Notes: generated by a model not told the origin, from the letters alone. DNA of 64,000 bases from Treponema sp. CETP13 (GCA_001885315.1 MLPZ01000007.1:1-64000); one strand, 5' to 3'. Numbered from the stretch's first letter, positions 44,146 through 54,161 are shown. Numbers and translations are program-made.

Positions 44146-44151
44146 GTTTCC

Positions 44152-44505
44152 ATGTTAAAAGAGATTCGAAAAAATACCAGGTTTGAGACAATTGGCCGAG
44201 TGAGTGCTCAATCTCTTTGCCTCTTTCCTGGAATTATTTTAAATATAAGCTTAGAAGGGTGTCGTGTTCGTTTCCCAGCAATAGTAAATCCAGATATAGA
44301 TAAAGATTATGAATTAACAGTAAGCTTCTCAGAAAAAGATGCTCCCGATGGGTTGATATTATTAGGGCATATTAAGTGGTTAGAAACAACAGAAGAATCT
44401 ACAGAAATAGGAGTTAATTTTTTACATTCCCCTAGTTCAAAACCTTTTGCAGATTTTATAAACAAATTACAACTAGAAGATCAGGAGTCGGTGTGTCTGA
44501 CATAA
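44152..44505 (+). CDS. PilZ-domain c-di-GMP-binding protein
   Basis: A 117-residue stand-alone PilZ domain. The two ligand motifs are visible: RKNTRFETIGRV (R-x3-R) near the N-terminus and NISLEGCRV (N-x-S-x-x-G) near residue 40. It would bind c-di-GMP and act as an effector on motility or surface functions. A GTG at 44137 stays open, but the ATG at 44152 matches the usual PilZ start and lies 6 nt after a -10-like box; no Shine-Dalgarno exists for either. It overlaps the methyltransferase gene by 13 bp, and that gene overlaps the EAL-domain gene, so a c-di-GMP effector and a degrading enzyme share a transcript. Confidence 0.88.
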   Translation: MLKEIRKNTRFETIGRVSAQSLCLFPGIILNISLEGCRVRFPAIVNPDIDKDYELTVSFSEKDAPDGLILLGHIKWLETTEESTEIGVNFLHSPSSKPFADFINKLQLEDQESVCLT

Positions 44506-45524
44506 TAACAAAGCTTCCTGGAGTCGTTTTTTTAGCGTTTCCTCAAATGAAAGCGCGTTTGCTTCGCGAGTTAGAAACTCGTTTTTCTGTAACTGCTGCC
44601 GATTTTACAGAATATGAAGATTTAATATATTGTCCTAATTGGGAACTACAACTAGGGTCTACAAAAACTTCTTATGGTTCATATTCTCTTCCCTATTGGA
44701 GTCGTACAACTTTATTAGAACCCTTTACTGCTCATTTTGAATCGATAGGTGAAGCTGCCCGATTGTTAAAAAATATTCAACGTAGTTGGGCTCCGTATCA
44801 ATTTACACAATTTAGACGTGCCGCTCTTATTCAAGAAAAATTACCATATATAAATTTAAAACCAAAAACTTTTCCTTGTTCAATTCCTGCTTCTGCTATT
44901 GGAATGTATACGTTGCTTGATAAAAACACGCTCATTGCATCGGCAAAGACGACGAGCTTTTTGCCAGCAGGAGCTCTAGAACTAAAAGAAGATCATGAAA
45001 ATCCACCAAGTCGAGCCTATTTAAAAATAGAAGAAGCCCTTATTAGAGCGTGTAGTCTTGGTGGAGGGTGTTTTACCGATTCAGAGAATCCGCAACCGTA
45101 TTGTGTTCCTTTCCCTTCTAAAGGGCAACGGTGTTTAGATGCGGGAGGCTGTCCGGGTGGATGGACATGGGCTTTACGACAACTTGGTTGTGATGTAGTG
45201 GCTGTTGATCGATCTGAATTAGCTCCTTCGCTTATGAAAGACGAGCACGTAACATTTTTAAAACATGATGCCTTTACACTTACGCCAGATGAGCTTGGCT
45301 CTTTTGATTGGGTGTTTAGTGATATCATTTGTTATCCAGAAAAGCTATTAAAATGGATACATATGTGGCTTGAAAGTGGTAAAGTAAAAAATATGATTTG
45401 TACTATTAAGATGCAAGGTGAAATTAATTGGGAAACGATTGCACATTTTAAAGAAATTCGACATAGTGCAGTTATACATCTTAATTATAATAAACACGAA
45501 TTTACATGGATACATACTAAATGA
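44493..45524 (+). CDS. FtsJ/RlmM-like RNA methyltransferase
   Basis: A 343-residue protein with an N-terminal THUMP-like region (about 1-190) and a C-terminal Rossmann-fold methyltransferase. SAM motif: CLDAGGCPGGWTWALRQLG; acidic turn AVDRSEL; catalytic region FSDIICYPEKLLKW; and the Lys of TIKMQGE. This layout fits RlmM, which 2'-O-methylates a C residue of 23S rRNA, though the target here is inferred. The GTG start has GGAG 5 nt upstream. It overlaps the PilZ gene by 13 bp and the next gene by 4 bp (ATGA), so it is translationally coupled on both sides. Confidence 0.8.
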   Translation: MSDIITKLPGVVFLAFPQMKARLLRELETRFSVTAADFTEYEDLIYCPNWELQLGSTKTSYGSYSLPYWSRTTLLEPFTAHFESIGEAARLLKNIQRSWAPYQFTQFRRAALIQEKLPYINLKPKTFPCSIPASAIGMYTLLDKNTLIASAKTTSFLPAGALELKEDHENPPSRAYLKIEEALIRACSLGGGCFTDSENPQPYCVPFPSKGQRCLDAGGCPGGWTWALRQLGCDVVAVDRSELAPSLMKDEHVTFLKHDAFTLTPDELGSFDWVFSDIICYPEKLLKWIHMWLESGKVKNMICTIKMQGEINWETIAHFKEIRHSAVIHLNYNKHEFTWIHTK

Positions 45525-48500
45525 AAATGAATTATTATTTGTCGCGAGATTTAATTAAAGAACTTAAAGAAAATTTAACAGAGCATGCAATTACAAAAGA
45601 AGACTTAGAGTTATTAGAGTCAAATTTATCAATCTTCTCAGAGGCTTATAATACTACTTTAAGGAGTTTAAAAAAAACTGTTTGGCTTTATGACTATAAA
45701 ACAGATTGTATTTATACTACGCCAAGTTCTGCAAGTTACTTTAAAAATCAGAAAAAATTAGAAAATGTACCACAAGATATTTTCTCCTATAATTTAGTTC
45801 ATTCAGAGAGTTACGAAGTTATAAAAAATGTTTATGAGCAATTAAAACGACATGCTCGTTCCGGACAATTCGAAGTTCGCTTAGAAGATATAGATAATCA
45901 ACAAGTTTGGGTACAGATTAAGTTCGAAACTATTTTTGACAAAGATAATGAGCCTTCTTTTGTCGTGTTTATGGGAGATAATTCTAGTCAATCTAAACAA
46001 TTGCAATTTCTTAATCATAAAGAATTAGATATGTTACTAGTTGTTTCTGATGATACTTTATGGACGGCAAAAGTAAATGTAACAAAAAATATAACTGAAT
46101 ATTTTGCTCGTCATTCGGACAACATGAGAAACTCTGCTAACAATCAAACATTAGAAGAGCTTTCAGCACTTTTTTTGCCACAAGTAAATGGTCAAGTTGA
46201 TCAAAAAAAATTATCTCTATATTTTGATAAAGATTTTCTCTTAAAAACAGCCGCTTCTGGAGTGCAAGAAAAAAAATATGAGTTTCAATGTACAACAGAT
46301 GGTGGATTTATAAAATGGATGGAAGGATTTATACGATTTTTTCATACTCCCGCAGGTCTATATTGTTATTATTATGTGCGTGATATAGATCATCGTAAAC
46401 GTGTTGAACAAGATTTAGAAAAACAAGCACGATATGACAAGCTAACAGGTGTTTATAATCGTGAAACAATTTTAGATATATCAAGAGAGCTAGTAGATAA
46501 AGAGCATGACAATTTTTGCGCCCTGCTTTTATTTAATATAGATAACGTTACTCATCTTATTCGAAACGATGGATATGAAGCTGCAGAAAAAGTCCTTGTT
46601 GGTTTGTCAACATTAGTAAACAGGTTGTTTAAGGGCGAGAAAGTTATTGGTCGTTCAGATGGTTTTGAGATTATTGTTGTTTTAACAGGAAAACGAGAAG
46701 TAGAGGATGTAAAAGATGTTGTCAACAGAGTTCTTAAAGAATGTAGGAATAAGTATCTTTTTCAAGATGTTATATCACATGTAACAGTTTCTTGTGGTAT
46801 TTGCTTTGTTAATACCAAAAATCCTAAAAATTTTACATGGTATTATCAAAATGCGCGGGTTGCTTTGGATTCTGCTAAACAACACGGGAAAAACAGATTT
46901 GAAACGTATAAAGGCTTAACAGAACAATATATTAATAAAAATACGTTAGTTAATGAAAAGGTGATAAGTAAGTATGAAGATGATGAAGCTTCTCCTTATA
47001 ATAGGTTATCTCCAGAATTTATAAAATGGCAATGTATTCAATTTACTCAAAATGATTTTGAAGAAGCTGTTCAAGAGCTATTAAAAAAAATACGGCTCTA
47101 CTATGGTGCAGATAGAGCTTTTTGTGTTTTTAATAAAAAAGGAACATCTAAAATTGATGTCACTCAAATATACGAAGAGATTAGTATTGATAATGCTCCT
47201 GTACTTACAGAAGCAGAAATGCAAGTGCTTTTTAAATATTGTCTTGAGAAATCTAAAAATGGTGATACTTTATTTATAAACTCGATCGATTCAATAAAAA
47301 AAACGAATCCAGATGTATATACTCTTTTTAAGAAATCTGAGATTAATTGTTTTTATGATTATCCTATTTATGTAGATAATGAAGTACGAGGGTATATTGG
47401 TGTTGATAATTACCGACATAATAAAAACCATTTTGATGTTCTGTATATTGGAGCAACTGTTTTAGGTCAAGAAAAATATATTACATCATTAAAAAAACAA
47501 ATAAAGCATCTAGAACAATATGATATTCTTTCTGGGGTTCAAAATAGGCAAAAGTTATCTTCTTATCTAAAAGACTTAAAAGTGAATAAGTTGTCGTCTT
47601 TGGGAATAGGTGTTGTGCGTATTAGCAAACTTAAAAGCCTAAATAATTTATTTGGAAGAGACAAGATTGATTCTTTACTAGAATTTGTAGCAAAAGTAAT
47701 TTGTACTCAATTTGATCGCTCTTCAGTATATAGGCGTTCAGGTAATGAGTTTATAATAATCCAAGAAAATATTGCTTTTAATGCTTTTGAATCTCGGTTA
47801 GAAAAAATTCAGCAAAAATCTGTTAATCCTTATCAAGGTATTGTTGCAATTGGATCTGCTTGGAACGATAATGAGATAGATGTAGATGCTCTTATTTATT
47901 CTGCAGATAATTATTTGCAAGAAAATGTTTCAGACTCTCTTATAGAGAAAGGCTTGTTTGATTCTAAGCTGGTAGGTGATAATTTTAATAATTTAAGAAA
48001 TGATATTGATGCTGGGAAATACTATTTATATTTACAGCCAAAGGCAGATTTTGCTACTCGTTCTGTAATTGCTGCCGAAGCTCTTATTCGATATAAGAAT
48101 GAAAATGGCAATATTATAACTCCAGCAAACTTTGTTCATAAGTTTGAAAAAACAGGGGTTATTTATTTAATAGATTTTTATGTGTTAGAAGAAGTATGCA
48201 AATTTTTAGAAAGACAAAATAAGCTTGGTAATAAAAAATTTATTATTTCATTAAATTTTTCACGTCGAACACTTTTGGTTAAAAACCTTATTAAGCGCAT
48301 GGAAAAAATAACTGATAAGTACGATATAGCTCGTAACAGGATAGAAATTGAAATTACAGAATCTGAAGGTGATATTGAGCAAAAAACAATTAGAGCTCTA
48401 GGAAAAGAGATAATTGAAGCAGGATATCGGCTTTCGTTAGATGATTTCGGTTCTCGTTTTTGCAATATGGATGTATTGTCTAATATGGAATTACATGCGT

Positions 48501-48730
48501 TGAAGCTTGATAAAAGTCTTGTAAAAGATGTGTATGCAAACGAGCGATCTCGAAAAGTTATTGCAAACTTTTTAACCACATGTCGTCAATTACAAATAGA
48601 AAGTATTGCAGAAGGTGTCGAAACAGAGGATCAATTTAGAATTCTTAAAAATATGGGATGTGATGTTGCTCAAGGATATTTGTTTAATAAACCATTGCCA
48701 TTAAAAGAATTTGAAAGACAATACTTGTAG
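45521..48730 (+). CDS. Multidomain c-di-GMP phosphodiesterase (PAS, GGDEF-like x2, GAF-like, EAL)
   Basis: A 1069-residue cytoplasmic protein without membrane helices. Order: N-terminal PAS-like region (about 40-160), a second PAS-like region (about 170-300), GGDEF-like 1 (about 305-465; active-site motif is SDGFE), GAF-like (about 500-665), GGDEF-like 2 (about 670-810; motif SGNEF) and EAL (about 820-1065). The EAL domain keeps AEALIR, ISLNFS, EIEITESE, LDDFGS, KLDKSL, AEGVET and QGYLFNKPLP, so it should cleave c-di-GMP. Neither GGDEF-like domain has the canonical signature; they may bind GTP or regulate the EAL domain. ATGA overlap with the methyltransferase gene. Confidence 0.88.
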   Translation: MKMNYYLSRDLIKELKENLTEHAITKEDLELLESNLSIFSEAYNTTLRSLKKTVWLYDYKTDCIYTTPSSASYFKNQKKLENVPQDIFSYNLVHSESYEVIKNVYEQLKRHARSGQFEVRLEDIDNQQVWVQIKFETIFDKDNEPSFVVFMGDNSSQSKQLQFLNHKELDMLLVVSDDTLWTAKVNVTKNITEYFARHSDNMRNSANNQTLEELSALFLPQVNGQVDQKKLSLYFDKDFLLKTAASGVQEKKYEFQCTTDGGFIKWMEGFIRFFHTPAGLYCYYYVRDIDHRKRVEQDLEKQARYDKLTGVYNRETILDISRELVDKEHDNFCALLLFNIDNVTHLIRNDGYEAAEKVLVGLSTLVNRLFKGEKVIGRSDGFEIIVVLTGKREVEDVKDVVNRVLKECRNKYLFQDVISHVTVSCGICFVNTKNPKNFTWYYQNARVALDSAKQHGKNRFETYKGLTEQYINKNTLVNEKVISKYEDDEASPYNRLSPEFIKWQCIQFTQNDFEEAVQELLKKIRLYYGADRAFCVFNKKGTSKIDVTQIYEEISIDNAPVLTEAEMQVLFKYCLEKSKNGDTLFINSIDSIKKTNPDVYTLFKKSEINCFYDYPIYVDNEVRGYIGVDNYRHNKNHFDVLYIGATVLGQEKYITSLKKQIKHLEQYDILSGVQNRQKLSSYLKDLKVNKLSSLGIGVVRISKLKSLNNLFGRDKIDSLLEFVAKVICTQFDRSSVYRRSGNEFIIIQENIAFNAFESRLEKIQQKSVNPYQGIVAIGSAWNDNEIDVDALIYSADNYLQENVSDSLIEKGLFDSKLVGDNFNNLRNDIDAGKYYLYLQPKADFATRSVIAAEALIRYKNENGNIITPANFVHKFEKTGVIYLIDFYVLEEVCKFLERQNKLGNKKFIISLNFSRRTLLVKNLIKRMEKITDKYDIARNRIEIEITESEGDIEQKTIRALGKEIIEAGYRLSLDDFGSRFCNMDVLSNMELHALKLDKSLVKDVYANERSRKVIANFLTTCRQLQIESIAEGVETEDQFRILKNMGCDVAQGYLFNKPLPLKEFERQYL

Positions 48731-48737
48731 TCTTTTC

Positions 48738-48766
48738 TTGCTCATTTTTCTTTTTATTGTTATTAT
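48738..48766 (+). promoter_or_regulatory. prfA promoter, leaderless type
   Basis: TTGCTC (48738-48743), 17-bp spacer, TATTAT (48761-48766), then 7 nt to the ATG at 48774. No Shine-Dalgarno. Confidence 0.6.
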
Positions 48767-48773
48767 ATAGGCT

Positions 48774-49844
48774 ATGCTAAAAAAACTAGAAGAAATGGCT
48801 AAGCGGTATGAAGAGGTTAGTAAATCTATTCAAGATCCGGATTTAGTAAAAGACGTAAAAAAATATAAAGATACTATGCGCGAATATTCTCATCTTGGGA
48901 AAGTAATGGAAGCGTATAAAGAATATAAAGATGTACTTGCTGGTATAGAAGACTCAAAACACCTTCTTACAGAAGAAGATGATCATGATATGCGTGAGAT
49001 GGCTCGTGAAGAGTTAAAAGAACTTGAATTGCGTCAACCAAAAATCGAAGAGAATCTAAAAGTTCTTCTTATTCCACCGGATCCTCTTGAAGAAAAGAAT
49101 ATTATTATGGAGATTAGAGGTGGAGCCGGTGGTGATGAAGCATCTCTTTTTGCTGCAGATCTCTTTAAAATGTATACCCGATATGCTGAAAGTAAGAATT
49201 GGAAGTATGAAGTCATAAATGCCAGTGAAACTGAAGTTGGTGGGTATAAGGAGATTTCTTTTTCTATTAGTGGAAAATATGTGTATGGTTCATTACGTTA
49301 TGAAGCGGGTACTCATAGAGTCCAACGTGTTCCAACGACAGAAACTCAAGGGCGTATCCATACTTCTGCTGTAACGGTAGCGGTATTACCAGAAGCTGAG
49401 GAAACTGAAATCAATATAAAACCAGAAGATTTACGTGTCGATGTTATGCGCGCAGGTGGTCCTGGTGGCCAATGTGTTAATACAACAGACTCTGCAGTTA
49501 GATTGACCCATCTGCCAACAGGAATTGTGGTTATTCAGCAAGATGAAAAAAGTCAGATAAAAAATAAAGCTAAAGCTATGCGTGTTTTACGTGCACGTCT
49601 GTTTGAATTTGAAGAATCTAAAAAAAATGCAGAACGTTCTGCTGCACGTAAGAGTCAAGTTGGAACAGGAGATCGATCTGGTCGTATAAGAACTTATAAT
49701 TATCCACAAAATCGTGTAACAGATCATCGAATTAATTTGACACTTTATCATTTGGATCAAATTATAGAAGGAGATCTTGATCAGGTTATCGAACCGCTTG
49801 TTATAGAAGCTCGAGAAACAGCCTTAAAAGATTCTCAATATTAA
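48774..49844 (+). CDS. prfA: Peptide chain release factor 1
   Basis: A 356-residue class-I release factor that ends translation at UAA and UAG. Visible: the GGQ loop in [23 protein letters not shown], the RF1-type codon-recognition region [14 protein letters not shown] (P-x-T rather than the S-P-F of RF2), and [28 protein letters not shown]. Length is normal. It starts 7 nt after a -10 box with no Shine-Dalgarno. prmC, which methylates the GGQ glutamine, follows after 9 bp, the common pairing. Confidence 0.95.
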   Translation: MLKKLEEMAKRYEEVSKSIQDPDLVKDVKKYKDTMREYSHLGKVMEAYKEYKDVLAGIEDSKHLLTEEDDHDMREMAREELKELELRQPKIEENLKVLLIPPDPLEEKNIIMEIRGGAGGDEASLFAADLFKMYTRYAESKNWKYEVINASETEVGGYKEISFSISGKYVYGSLRYEAGTHRVQRVPTTETQGRIHTSAVTVAVLPEAEETEINIKPEDLRVDVMRAGGPGGQCVNTTDSAVRLTHLPTGIVVIQQDEKSQIKNKAKAMRVLRARLFEFEESKKNAERSAARKSQVGTGDRSGRIRTYNYPQNRVTDHRINLTLYHLDQIIEGDLDQVIEPLVIEARETALKDSQY

Positions 49845-49853
49845 GATAAGCGC

Positions 49854-50762
49854 ATGACCATTCGAGAGGTTCGTGCAAAAGCAATAAAACAGATTAAAAG
49901 TCAAACTCCTCAATTAGATGTAGATGTTTTATTGCAATTTATTTTAAAACGCAATCGTAGTTGGCTTTTATCTCATGACGATGAACAAATAACAAATGAA
50001 AATTTATTTTGGGCTCTTGTTGAAAAACGGAAAACTGGAGTTCCTATAGCATATTTGACTCATTCAAAAGAATTTTATGGGTATGATTTTTACGTTACAC
50101 CTGATGTTCTTATTCCAAAACCAGATACAGAGCTTCTTGTAGAATTAGCTTGTCAAACGATTAAAGATAAAAAAAAGTTGCCTTTAATTATGGCCGATAT
50201 TTGTACAGGAAGTGGGTGTGTAGCAATATCTGTAATTAAATCCTTTTGTAAGACGGCTAATAAAGCTAAATTTGATTGCTATTGTACAGATATTTCTAAA
50301 GCAGCTTTGGCTGTTGCAAAAATAAACGCAGAAAATTTACTTAATACCGTAGAAATACTATCTGGGACGGATACGAGCAAAAAAGATTCTAAAATTCATT
50401 TTCTTCAGGGTGATTTATGTGAACCTATAGCTCAGAAAAAATTTGATCTTATTGTTAGTAATCCTCCGTATGTTCCTTCTACTTTGACCGACAAAATGTT
50501 ACAAGATGGGCGTTCTGAACCTCGTATTGCACTTAATGGCGATATAAATTCTTCGACAGATGGCATGGGAATAATTCGAAAGCTTGTTCCTCAGGCATAT
50601 AGCATATTGAACAAGAATGGTGTTTTTTTAATAGAAACTGGTGAATATAATGCTGATGCGACGGCTGTTTTATTTGAACAAAATGGTTTTAGTCAAGTAC
50701 AAACGGTATGTGATTTAAGTGGGCAAAAAAGGGTAACCCGTGGAATAAAAGCAAGTGAGTAA
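49854..50762 (+). CDS. prmC: Release-factor glutamine methyltransferase PrmC
   Basis: A 302-residue SAM-dependent enzyme that N5-methylates the Gln of the GGQ motif in release factors. The N-terminal helical domain (about 1-75) contains the start of the HemK fold; the catalytic domain shows IPKPDTELLVELA, the SAM motif MADICTGSGCVAISV, and the substrate-binding NPPYVP. C-terminal residues INKNGVFLIETGEYN are typical. It lies 9 bp after prfA. A short insertion (SGTDTSKKDSKIHF) sits before the catalytic motif. Its own Shine-Dalgarno is weak (AAGATAAG). Confidence 0.93.
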   Translation: MTIREVRAKAIKQIKSQTPQLDVDVLLQFILKRNRSWLLSHDDEQITNENLFWALVEKRKTGVPIAYLTHSKEFYGYDFYVTPDVLIPKPDTELLVELACQTIKDKKKLPLIMADICTGSGCVAISVIKSFCKTANKAKFDCYCTDISKAALAVAKINAENLLNTVEILSGTDTSKKDSKIHFLQGDLCEPIAQKKFDLIVSNPPYVPSTLTDKMLQDGRSEPRIALNGDINSSTDGMGIIRKLVPQAYSILNKNGVFLIETGEYNADATAVLFEQNGFSQVQTVCDLSGQKRVTRGIKASE

Positions 50763-50802
50763 AATTATTCTTCGTTGATCGAATATATTTGATAAAAAAA
50801 TC

Positions 50803-50831
50803 GTGACTTGAATTGAGAAATTCGTTATAGT
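50803..50831 (+). promoter_or_regulatory. rel promoter, leaderless type
   Basis: GTGACT (50803-50808), 17-bp spacer, TATAGT (50826-50831), then 7 nt (TATAAGT) to the ATG at 50839. No Shine-Dalgarno. Confidence 0.55.
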
Positions 50832-50838
50832 TATAAGT

Positions 50839-52698
50839 ATGGCAAGTGATTTTAGTTTAAATACAACTATAATAGATTCTTCTCAGTTATTAGAAAGATT
50901 TTTTAAAGAGTTTCCCTCATATAAAAGTGATGAGGATAAAATTTCAGCTGCGTGGAATTATCTTGTCGAGAAAACAGGAATGTTGAAACGTTCCTGTGGC
51001 CGACCATATATTTTACATCCCATGCGGGTTGCCTGTGTTCTTGCAGAAAATAAACTTGATGCAGATACTATTATTGCAGGTTTTTTGCACAATATTCTTG
51101 AAATCGAGGGGAATAACGAAACCGAGATAGAAGAAAAGTTTGGAAATTCAGTTTTAAGCATCATTCAATCCTCGGCACGGATAACAAATTTACGAATTAA
51201 AAATCAAACATTACAACAGGCTGACTCTTTTAGAAAAATGCTTTTTGCAATGGTTGACGATATTCGAGTTATTCTTGTAAAACTTGCTGATCGCCTTGAT
51301 CGGCTTCGTAATATTAGTTCTCAAGATGCGGATGTTCAAAAATCTATTGCTCAGGAAACTATTGATATTTGGGCTCCTCTTGCAAACCGTCTTGGTATGG
51401 CATCTGTAAAAGTCGAAATGGAAGATTTAAGTCTTAAGTTTACAAATCCAGATGTATATCAACAAATAAAGAAAATAGTTGACTTAAAAAAGAATGAACG
51501 CTCTGAATATCTTGCGACAGCAGAAAAAGAAATTTATAAAACGACAACTCGTGCCAAAATTGAGGTTTCCGTTAAGAGTCGCGCTAAGCATTTTTATTCT
51601 ATTTATCAAAAAATGCGAAAGCGAAATAAAGAACCTGGTGAGCTCTATGATTTATTAGCAATTCGTATTTTATGTAATTCTGTTCCAGATTGTTATACAT
51701 TGATTGGTCTTGTGCATAGTCTTTGGAAACCGATGGAAGGTCGTTTTAAAGACTATATTGCTATGCCAAAACCAAATGGCTATCAAAGTTTGCATACTAC
51801 GGTAATGTGTGGTGGAAAACCACTCGAAATTCAAATTCGTACCTATGAAATGCATGCCGTTGCTGAACATGGTGTAGCAAGTCACTGGTTGTATAAAAAA
51901 GGTACTAACAAAGATTTAGTAGATGTTAATAATCTATCGATTATTAATCAACTTAAAGAATTACGAAAAGATCATCTAAATGATGATGAATTTTTTAATG
52001 AGATTAAGTCTGAACTTTTAGGAGATTCAATTTATGTTTTCACCCCCAAAGGAGATGTTCGAGAATTGCCAAGTGGCGCGACTGCTGTTGATTTTGCATA
52101 CTCAATTCATTCTCATATTGGTGAAACAATCGTTGCGGCCAAGGCAAATGGGCATATAATTCCATTGTCTAGTCCGCTCGAAAATACTCAAATTATAGAA
52201 ATAATTACAAGTCCACAGGCTCATCCAAGTGTTAATAAACTTCAATTTGTAAAAACAGCTCGTGCTAGAAGTAAGATGCGTGCATGGCTTGCTGCAAATG
52301 ATCCAAACTATGAAGCCGGAGTTACTCAAAAACCTACTTTAATTGAAAAAAAAGTTAGTGGTAAAGATAAGGTGCATAAACCGGGAGTAGGTTTAGAAGA
52401 GTTAAAAGATACTACAAATAATAAAAAAAAATCTAAAACATCGGCTTCGACAGTTGATGAAGACGCAGTACGTATTCGTATAGGTGATACTACTAATTTT
52501 ATGATTTCTCGAGCAAAATGTTGCAATCCAAAATATGGTGATGATATTGTAGGATATGTTTCTCGTGGTCGTGGAATTATTGTTCATAAAGCAAGCTGTT
52601 CTAATTTTGCTAATATTCCAAATGTAAACGAGCGATCGATACCAGTTGTGTGGGATGAAAATCCCTTAAATTTTGAAAAAAACAAAAAAAAGAAATAA
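50839..52698 (+). CDS. rel: Rel/SpoT-family (p)ppGpp synthetase with altered hydrolase site
   Basis: A 619-residue long-type Rel protein: HD domain (about 30-190), synthetase (about 245-355), TGS (about 400-460, IYVFTPKGDVRELPSGATAVDFAYSIH split), then a zinc-finger-like region (CCNPKYGDDIVG, HKASC). The synthetase has the RxKD form (GRFKDYIAMPKPNGYQS) of bifunctional Rel enzymes and looks active. In the HD domain, His60 and His84 are kept, but the next residue is Asn85 instead of Asp, Ile89 replaces the Asp of HDxxED, and Asp154 replaces the His of ADRLHN. Hydrolysis is therefore doubtful. The ACT domain of most Rel proteins (about 730) is missing. Confidence 0.9.
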   Translation: MASDFSLNTTIIDSSQLLERFFKEFPSYKSDEDKISAAWNYLVEKTGMLKRSCGRPYILHPMRVACVLAENKLDADTIIAGFLHNILEIEGNNETEIEEKFGNSVLSIIQSSARITNLRIKNQTLQQADSFRKMLFAMVDDIRVILVKLADRLDRLRNISSQDADVQKSIAQETIDIWAPLANRLGMASVKVEMEDLSLKFTNPDVYQQIKKIVDLKKNERSEYLATAEKEIYKTTTRAKIEVSVKSRAKHFYSIYQKMRKRNKEPGELYDLLAIRILCNSVPDCYTLIGLVHSLWKPMEGRFKDYIAMPKPNGYQSLHTTVMCGGKPLEIQIRTYEMHAVAEHGVASHWLYKKGTNKDLVDVNNLSIINQLKELRKDHLNDDEFFNEIKSELLGDSIYVFTPKGDVRELPSGATAVDFAYSIHSHIGETIVAAKANGHIIPLSSPLENTQIIEIITSPQAHPSVNKLQFVKTARARSKMRAWLAANDPNYEAGVTQKPTLIEKKVSGKDKVHKPGVGLEELKDTTNNKKKSKTSASTVDEDAVRIRIGDTTNFMISRAKCCNPKYGDDIVGYVSRGRGIIVHKASCSNFANIPNVNERSIPVVWDENPLNFEKNKKKK

Positions 52699-52713
52699 CT
52701 CGATACTAGTTAT
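52695..52713. terminator. Small inverted repeat between convergent rel and U32 genes
   Basis: ATAACT-CGATACT-AGTTAT overlaps the rel stop and the U32 gene's last codons, with an A-run on the left and a T-rich stretch on the right; possibly a weak bidirectional terminator. Confidence 0.35.
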
Positions 52714-54161
52714 CGTTTTCCGACAGGTTTACGTATACGTTGTAACTTTGAACGAACTATATACCCTTCTTTTACAGGTTTATTAGTGTATAAATAACAT
52801 TCATGACCATGGCTAATCCATGTTCGTATACAACCTGTATCTGGATCTATTAAAACAAAATTATTATCTTTAATGTCAAGAGTGTCTGGCCCAACATATT
52901 CGAGGATTCCAGGCATACTAAACTTATTACGTGGAATCCATGGATATAATTTATACCCGTCTCTTATTTTTGTTGCATGCGGAATTTTTTCTGGATGATC
53001 TGCATTGTCTTTTTCACGTGCAATACGGGCTTGTGGGTGTAAATCGTTCATTTCTTTAGAAAATTTTGTAACAGCATTTATGCCTCGAGTAATAATTGCC
53101 TTTGCTTCTAAATCTGGTAAGGCGTGTCCCAGTGTTGCTATAAAATCATATTCTCCATCGCTTTCGCCTATTGTTGTCTTGTTAGCATCTTCTTTGTTAT
53201 AGAAAAAGCCAGTAGCAAATTCACGATGTTGCGCTTTGTAAAGTTCGTTAATAAAGGGAGTTGCTTGTGACTGTGTAATACGACCTTCTACTGCATCTAT
53301 GGCTTTTCGATATGCACGTGTAGTCATTGCCGCATAATACAAGCTTTTCATTCGTCCTTCAATTTTAATCGAGTCTGCACCTGCTTTTTTCATGTCGTCT
53401 AAGTGATCTACCATACATAAATCTTTAGAAGAAAAAATGGCTGTAAAGTTGTCCCCTTCAAAAACGGGATAGTATTCTCCAGGTCTTTTTTGTTCTTGCA
53501 AAACAAGATCTCCACTTTCGGCAATGCGTTTAAAATCTGCATCTGTTGCAGTATTTAATAATTGCCAGTTCCAACGGCAAGATTGGCTACAAAAACCTGC
53601 ATTTGCACTTCGTCCACTCATGTATGCACTAAGTAAACAACGTCCAGAATACGAAATGCACATTGCACCGTGAGCAAATACTTCTAGCTCCATGTCAGGT
53701 ACTGCATCTTTTATTTCGGAAATTTCTTGTAAACTTGCTTCTCGGCCCAGTACAACACGTTTAAAACCCATGTTTTTATACATCTTGACGGCTTCTTTGT
53801 TTACACAATTTGCCTGTGTACTTAAATGTAAATGGACGTTTGGAAATTCTTTTTGTAAAAGAGGCACCATTCCAATATCTTGAACAATAAAAGAATCTAT
53901 TGGATATGATTTAAAATAATCAATATCAGATATAAAATTTTCTATATCTTGATTATGAAAAGTTATATTTAAAGCACAAAATAATTTTTTTTGTGGATAT
54001 TTTCTTTTGAGTTCAATAATCTTTTTATATTCGTCTTCATAAAAATTGTCCGCTTTTACTCGTAAAGAGAACTTTTTAAGTCCTATATACCCAGCATCTG
54101 CACCATAATCGTATACATATTTTAATTTTTCAATATTTCCGGCTGGAGCAACTAATTCCAT
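52710..54161 (-). CDS. U32-family peptidase-like protein (TrhP/YrrO-type)
   Basis: A 483-residue member of peptidase family U32, a group now linked to prephenate-dependent tRNA hydroxylation (TrhP) and rRNA modification rather than proteolysis. Signature stretches: VAPAGNIEKLKYVYDYGADAGYIG split near residues 4-27, YGADAGYIGLKKFSLR, and the cysteine block FAHGAMCISYSGRCLLSAYMSGR with NAGFCSQSCRW, whose Cys residues may hold an Fe-S cluster. KIEGRMKSLYYAA is also typical. AGGAG precedes the ATG. The 5' end overlaps the upstream alpha/beta hydrolase gene by 10 bp. Exact RNA target is unknown. Confidence 0.85.
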   Translation of the reverse strand: MELVAPAGNIEKLKYVYDYGADAGYIGLKKFSLRVKADNFYEDEYKKIIELKRKYPQKKLFCALNITFHNQDIENFISDIDYFKSYPIDSFIVQDIGMVPLLQKEFPNVHLHLSTQANCVNKEAVKMYKNMGFKRVVLGREASLQEISEIKDAVPDMELEVFAHGAMCISYSGRCLLSAYMSGRSANAGFCSQSCRWNWQLLNTATDADFKRIAESGDLVLQEQKRPGEYYPVFEGDNFTAIFSSKDLCMVDHLDDMKKAGADSIKIEGRMKSLYYAAMTTRAYRKAIDAVEGRITQSQATPFINELYKAQHREFATGFFYNKEDANKTTIGESDGEYDFIATLGHALPDLEAKAIITRGINAVTKFSKEMNDLHPQARIAREKDNADHPEKIPHATKIRDGYKLYPWIPRNKFSMPGILEYVGPDTLDIKDNNFVLIDPDTGCIRTWISHGHECYLYTNKPVKEGYIVRSKLQRIRKPVGKR

